DNA from: Bordetella parapertussis
GTDB taxonomy: Bacteria > Pseudomonadota > Gammaproteobacteria > Burkholderiales > Burkholderiaceae_C
Length of the DNA: 10,869 nt
Direction: 5' to 3'
Assembly (NCBI GenBank): GCA_945899335.1
Contig: CAMDIP010000207.1
Coordinates: 1-10,869, forward strand
This document shows positions 8,304 to 10,869 of this stretch, in pieces; the first letter of the stretch is position 1, and each line of letters starts with the position of its first letter. The position numbers and the translations under genes are program-made. The notes beneath the pieces are model-generated. The model saw nothing but the letters and a program-made list of their open reading frames with translations. It was not told the origin of the DNA and ran no database searches.

Positions 8304-9506
8304 ATGTCACTGTTTTCCGCTGTCGAAATGGCCCCACGCGATCCCATCTTGGGTCTGAATGAACAGTTCGCTGCAGATAAATCGCCCCACAAAGTCAATT
8401 TGGGGGTTGGTGTTTATTTCAACGAGGACGGTAAATTGCCTTTATTGGAGTGCGTGCTTCAGGCTGAAAAAACACTCATGGAAAAACCCGCTGCTCGGGG
8501 CTATTTGCCGATTGATGGCATCGCGGCCTATGACAGCGCGGTCAAAAGCTTGGTGTTTGGTTCGGATTCGGATGCGGTCAAATCTGGACGCGTTGCCACT
8601 GCTCAGGCCATCGGTGGAACAGGCGGCTTGAAAATTGGCGCTGATTTTCTTCACAAACTTAACCCATCTAGCAAGGTGATGATCAGCGACCCCAGCTGGG
8701 AAAACCACAGAGCACTGTTTTCTGCTGCTGGATTTGTCGTTGACAATTATGCTTATTACGATGAACAAAATCGCGGCATCAACTTTGAAGGGCTGATCAA
8801 AAGCCTCAGTGCGGCAGCTTCAGGTACTGTGGTTGTTCTTCACGCTTGCTGTCACAACCCAACAGGCTATGACCTCACGCCTGAGCAATGGGACAAAGTA
8901 ATTGCCACCGTCAAAGAAAAGCAATTGACACCCTTCCTTGACATGGCCTACCAAGGTTTTGGCAACGGCATTTCCGAAGACGGTGCCGTTATTCAAAAGT
9001 TTGTGTCTGCAGGTATTGATTTTTTGGTTTCAACCTCTTTCTCCAAAAGCTTTAGCCTGTATGGAGAGCGCGTCGGTGCTTTATCAGTCTATTGCCATGA
9101 CGCCGATGAAGCCGCAAGAGTTTTGTCTCAGCTCAAAATTGTGATTCGCACCAATTACTCCACCCCGCCCACCCATGGCGGGGCTGTTGTTGCCGCTGTA
9201 CTCAATAACCCTGAACTGCGTGCTTTGTGGGAAAAAGAGCTCGCAGGTATGCGCATCCGAATCAAATCTATGCGTCAAAGCTTGGTTGATGGCCTCAAAG
9301 CAGCGGGCATTCAGCAAAACATGGGGTTCATCACCCAGCAGATTGGCATGTTCAGTTACTCAGGATTGAACAAAGACCAGATGGTGCGGCTGCGTTCAGA
9401 GTTTGGGGTGTATGGAACCGATACAGGACGGATGTGTGTGGCTGCCCTCAATACCCACAATCTTTCCTATGTGTGTCAAGCCATTGCAGCTGTTCTCAAA
9501 AGCTGA
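8304..9506 (+). CDS. tyrB: Aspartate/aromatic amino acid aminotransferase (class I, PLP)
   Basis: This fold-type I aminotransferase of the AspC/TyrB family moves amino groups between aspartate or aromatic amino acids and 2-oxoglutarate. The 400 residues are near the usual 396-400. Visible landmarks are the N-terminal VNLGVGVYFNEDG (31-43), W132 in DPSWENH, N185 in HNPTGYD, D213 and Y216 in FLDMAYQGFG, the PLP lysine K248 in STSFSKSFSLYGERVG, R282 in IRTNYSTPP, and the substrate carboxylate arginine R376 in TGRMCVA. I use the ATG at 8304, with AAGGA six bases upstream and the family start MSLFSAVEMAPRDPI. Earlier in-frame ATGs (8121, 8226, 8229) have no ribosome site and read through the hairpin or uvrB. 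TyrB versus AspC specificity cannot be decided here. The next gene overlaps by one base. Confidence 0.92.
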   Translation: MSLFSAVEMAPRDPILGLNEQFAADKSPHKVNLGVGVYFNEDGKLPLLECVLQAEKTLMEKPAARGYLPIDGIAAYDSAVKSLVFGSDSDAVKSGRVATAQAIGGTGGLKIGADFLHKLNPSSKVMISDPSWENHRALFSAAGFVVDNYAYYDEQNRGINFEGLIKSLSAAASGTVVVLHACCHNPTGYDLTPEQWDKVIATVKEKQLTPFLDMAYQGFGNGISEDGAVIQKFVSAGIDFLVSTSFSKSFSLYGERVGALSVYCHDADEAARVLSQLKIVIRTNYSTPPTHGGAVVAAVLNNPELRALWEKELAGMRIRIKSMRQSLVDGLKAAGIQQNMGFITQQIGMFSYSGLNKDQMVRLRSEFGVYGTDTGRMCVAALNTHNLSYVCQAIAAVLKS

Positions 9507-10201
9507 TGAAAGCCCTTATTTTTGATGTTTTCGGAACGCTGGTTGACTGGCGTAATTCCATTGCATTCCAGGCTGAAAGGGATTTATCACCCCTTGGATT
9601 ACAAACCGATTGGCATGATTTTGCAGATGCTTGGCGCAATGAGTATCAGCCTGCCATGGAGAGGGTACGCAGCGGACAACGGGCGTTTTGCAAGCTCGAT
9701 GTATTGCACCGCGATAACTTAGATACCGTTTTGTCCAGATTGGGATGGAATTCTGTTGACGAGGCAACCCGCACAAAGCTGACGCTAGCTTGGCACACGC
9801 TCGACGCTTGGCCTGAGGTCAACCAAGCGCTGATCAGGTTACGAAAGAAGTTTCTTCTAGCCCCCTGCTCCAACGGCCACATTGCGCTGATGGTCAATCT
9901 TGCTCGCCACAATGGCTGGCATTGGGATGCCATCACTGGCGCAGAAATCGCTCACGATTACAAGCCGCAAGCTGTGGTTTACCAAGCTTCTGCTGAGGCG
10001 CTTGGTTGTACTTGGCAAGATACAACCATGGTTGCTGCTCATTCAGGTGATTTGGCGGCGGCAAAACAATCGGGGCTTGGCACTGCTTTTATTGCGCGCC
10101 CTGATGAGTGTGGGCCGGGTCTTGGCGAGTCAAAAGCGACAACTTCTGTCGATTTTGAAGCTCTGGACCTGAATCACCTTGCAGATATATTGGAATGCTG
10201 A
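9506..10201 (+). CDS. HAD-superfamily hydrolase, haloacid dehalogenase type II-like
   Basis: This is a HAD hydrolase of 231 residues resembling type II (S)-2-haloacid dehalogenases. Motif I is FDVFGTLVDWR with nucleophile D7 and T11. An arginine in AWRNEYQ (R44) aligns with the substrate arginine of L-DEX. Motif II is PCSNGH with S122, motif III DYKPQAVVY with K153 and Y159, and motif IV AAHSGDLAAAK with D182. The asparagine usual before motif IV aspartate in L-DEX is replaced by H179, and the tryptophan by G181, so real dehalogenation is uncertain. A phosphatase or other ester hydrolase role is possible. The ATG overlaps the tyrB stop (TGATG), so the two are probably co-translated. The ATG at 9434 lies inside tyrB and is rejected. 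The substrate is unknown. Confidence 0.85.
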   Translation: MKALIFDVFGTLVDWRNSIAFQAERDLSPLGLQTDWHDFADAWRNEYQPAMERVRSGQRAFCKLDVLHRDNLDTVLSRLGWNSVDEATRTKLTLAWHTLDAWPEVNQALIRLRKKFLLAPCSNGHIALMVNLARHNGWHWDAITGAEIAHDYKPQAVVYQASAEALGCTWQDTTMVAAHSGDLAAAKQSGLGTAFIARPDECGPGLGESKATTSVDFEALDLNHLADILEC

Positions 10202-10218
10202 GCAAGTGCTGTTATATT
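10190..10218 (+). promoter_or_regulatory. Candidate sigma-70 promoter of phaZ
   Basis: TTGGAA (10190-10195) and TATATT (10213-10218) are separated by 17 bp and match the -35 and -10 consensus at four and five of six positions. The -35 lies in the last codons of the HAD gene. Transcription would start about 10225, giving a leader near 27 bases. This suggests phaZ has its own promoter besides any read-through. Confidence 0.55.
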
Positions 10219-10233
10219 GCACTGCAACATAAC
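10211..10233 (+). promoter_or_regulatory. 23-bp near-perfect palindrome, probable operator for phaZ
   Basis: GTTATATTGCA (10211-10221) and TGCAACATAAC (10223-10233) are inverted around C10222, with 10 of 11 positions complementary. The core TTGCA-C-TGCAA is perfect. It overlaps the predicted -10 and start site of phaZ, where a repressor would act. No T-run follows, so it does not look like a terminator. The TGC/GCA core resembles sites reported for PhaR-type regulators of polyhydroxyalkanoate genes. That assignment is inference from the neighbouring gene and motif shape. Confidence 0.6.
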
Positions 10234-10251
10234 TGAAAAGACAGGCCTGAC

Positions 10252-10869
10252 ATGCTTTACCAACTCTATGAAGCCCAACGGTCACTGATGGAACCCTTTG
10301 CAGACTTCGCATTGGCTTCTTCCAAAATGCTGGGTAATCCAGTTTCTCCATTAGCTCAAAACCCTATGGTTCAGCGCTTGTCGGCCTCGTATGACCTGAT
10401 GTACAGGCTCGGCAAGGATTACGTCAAACCTGAGTTTGGCATACCCTCTGTAGACATCCATGGATCTGAAGTGGCTGTCCGTGAGGTCATTGAAGTCGAC
10501 AAGCCTTTTTGTGATTTGCTGCATTTCAAAACCTTTTGCGACAACGCAGCAACCCTTAAAACCTTAGAAGCATTGCCAGCGGTGCTGATTGTGGCGCCAC
10601 TGTCAGGCCATTACGCCACTTTGCTGCGAGACACCGTGAAAACCATGTTGCAAGGACACAAGGTTTACATCACAGATTGGAAAAACGCCAGACTGGTCCC
10701 TTTGTCAGATGGAGAATTTCATCTCGACGACTATGTCAACTACATACAAGAATTTATTCGGCATGTACAAGCTACACACGGTCATTGCCATGTCATGAGT
10801 GTTTGCCAGCCCACTGTGCCGGTATTGGCTGCGGTGTCTTTGATGGCCAGTCGTGGAGAACATTTGCCT
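10252..10869 (+). CDS. phaZ: Intracellular poly(3-hydroxyalkanoate) depolymerase PhaZ, N-terminal 206 residues (cut by window end)
   Basis: The frame stays open from ATG 10252 to the window end, so the gene is cut at its 3' side; the family is usually just over 400 residues. It starts MLYQLYEAQRSLMEPF and contains VAPLSGHYATLLRDTV (114-129), VYITDWKNARLVP (138-150) and the lipase-box-like SVCQPTVPVLAA (183-194). There C185 takes the place of the usual serine and aligns with the active-site cysteine of Ralstonia eutropha PhaZ1. The family degrades stored PHB granules in the cytoplasm; no signal peptide is seen, in agreement. The remaining catalytic residues (Asp, His) would lie beyond the window. 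AGG is six bases before ATG. A near-perfect palindrome and promoter lie just upstream. Confidence 0.9.
   Translation, partial: MLYQLYEAQRSLMEPFADFALASSKMLGNPVSPLAQNPMVQRLSASYDLMYRLGKDYVKPEFGIPSVDIHGSEVAVREVIEVDKPFCDLLHFKTFCDNAATLKTLEALPAVLIVAPLSGHYATLLRDTVKTMLQGHKVYITDWKNARLVPLSDGEFHLDDYVNYIQEFIRHVQATHGHCHVMSVCQPTVPVLAAVSLMASRGEHLP

Noticed and set aside
10130..10351. Minus-strand open frame of 73 codons across the HAD-phaZ junction
   Set aside because: It runs against the end of the HAD gene, the phaZ promoter and the phaZ start, with no family match.

Overview
The window reads as chromosomal DNA of a betaproteobacterium, most likely a Comamonadaceae-type member of the Burkholderiales. The basis is the gene order (tyrB-type aminotransferase divergent from uvrB, then a complete ISC operon), the long C-terminal tail of IscR, the start of an intracellular polyhydroxyalkanoate depolymerase with a cysteine nucleophile, and a 5' tRNA-Val(CAC) fragment. 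Base composition looks moderate by eye (near half GC), which is low for that family. The genus cannot be fixed from sequence alone.

Left two thirds, minus strand (read right to left): uvrB (8187-6100), an 81-bp gap holding the iscR promoter and two candidate IscR operators, then iscR-iscS-iscU-iscA-hscB-hscA-fdx (6018-760), dnaQ (753-49) and the first half of a tRNA-Val gene (37-1, cut by the window edge). From iscR to the tRNA the genes are separated by at most 21 bp or overlap, so they look like one transcription unit. IscS supplies sulfur, IscU is the scaffold, IscA is an A-type carrier, HscA and HscB are the chaperone pair that releases clusters from IscU, Fdx supplies electrons, and IscR represses the operon when it carries a cluster. 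dnaQ (polymerase III proofreading) and the tRNA are unrelated housekeeping genes at the tail. iscX, which follows fdx in E. coli, is not there.

Right third, plus strand: a 116-bp divergent intergenic region with a terminator-like hairpin just before an aspartate/aromatic aminotransferase (tyrB-like, 8304-9506), a HAD-family hydrolase overlapping it by one base (9506-10201), a 50-bp gap with a promoter and a 23-bp near-perfect palindrome, and the first 206 codons of phaZ (10252 to the window end).

Nearly every base is coding and no stretch over 300 bases lacks a gene. There is no mobile element, CRISPR array, phage gene or obvious foreign segment. I do not see a novel multi-gene system. The points worth a second look are regulatory: the tandem IscR sites, the tyrB leader hairpin and the phaZ palindrome. 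The altered cluster-ligand spacing in IscR is a further one.
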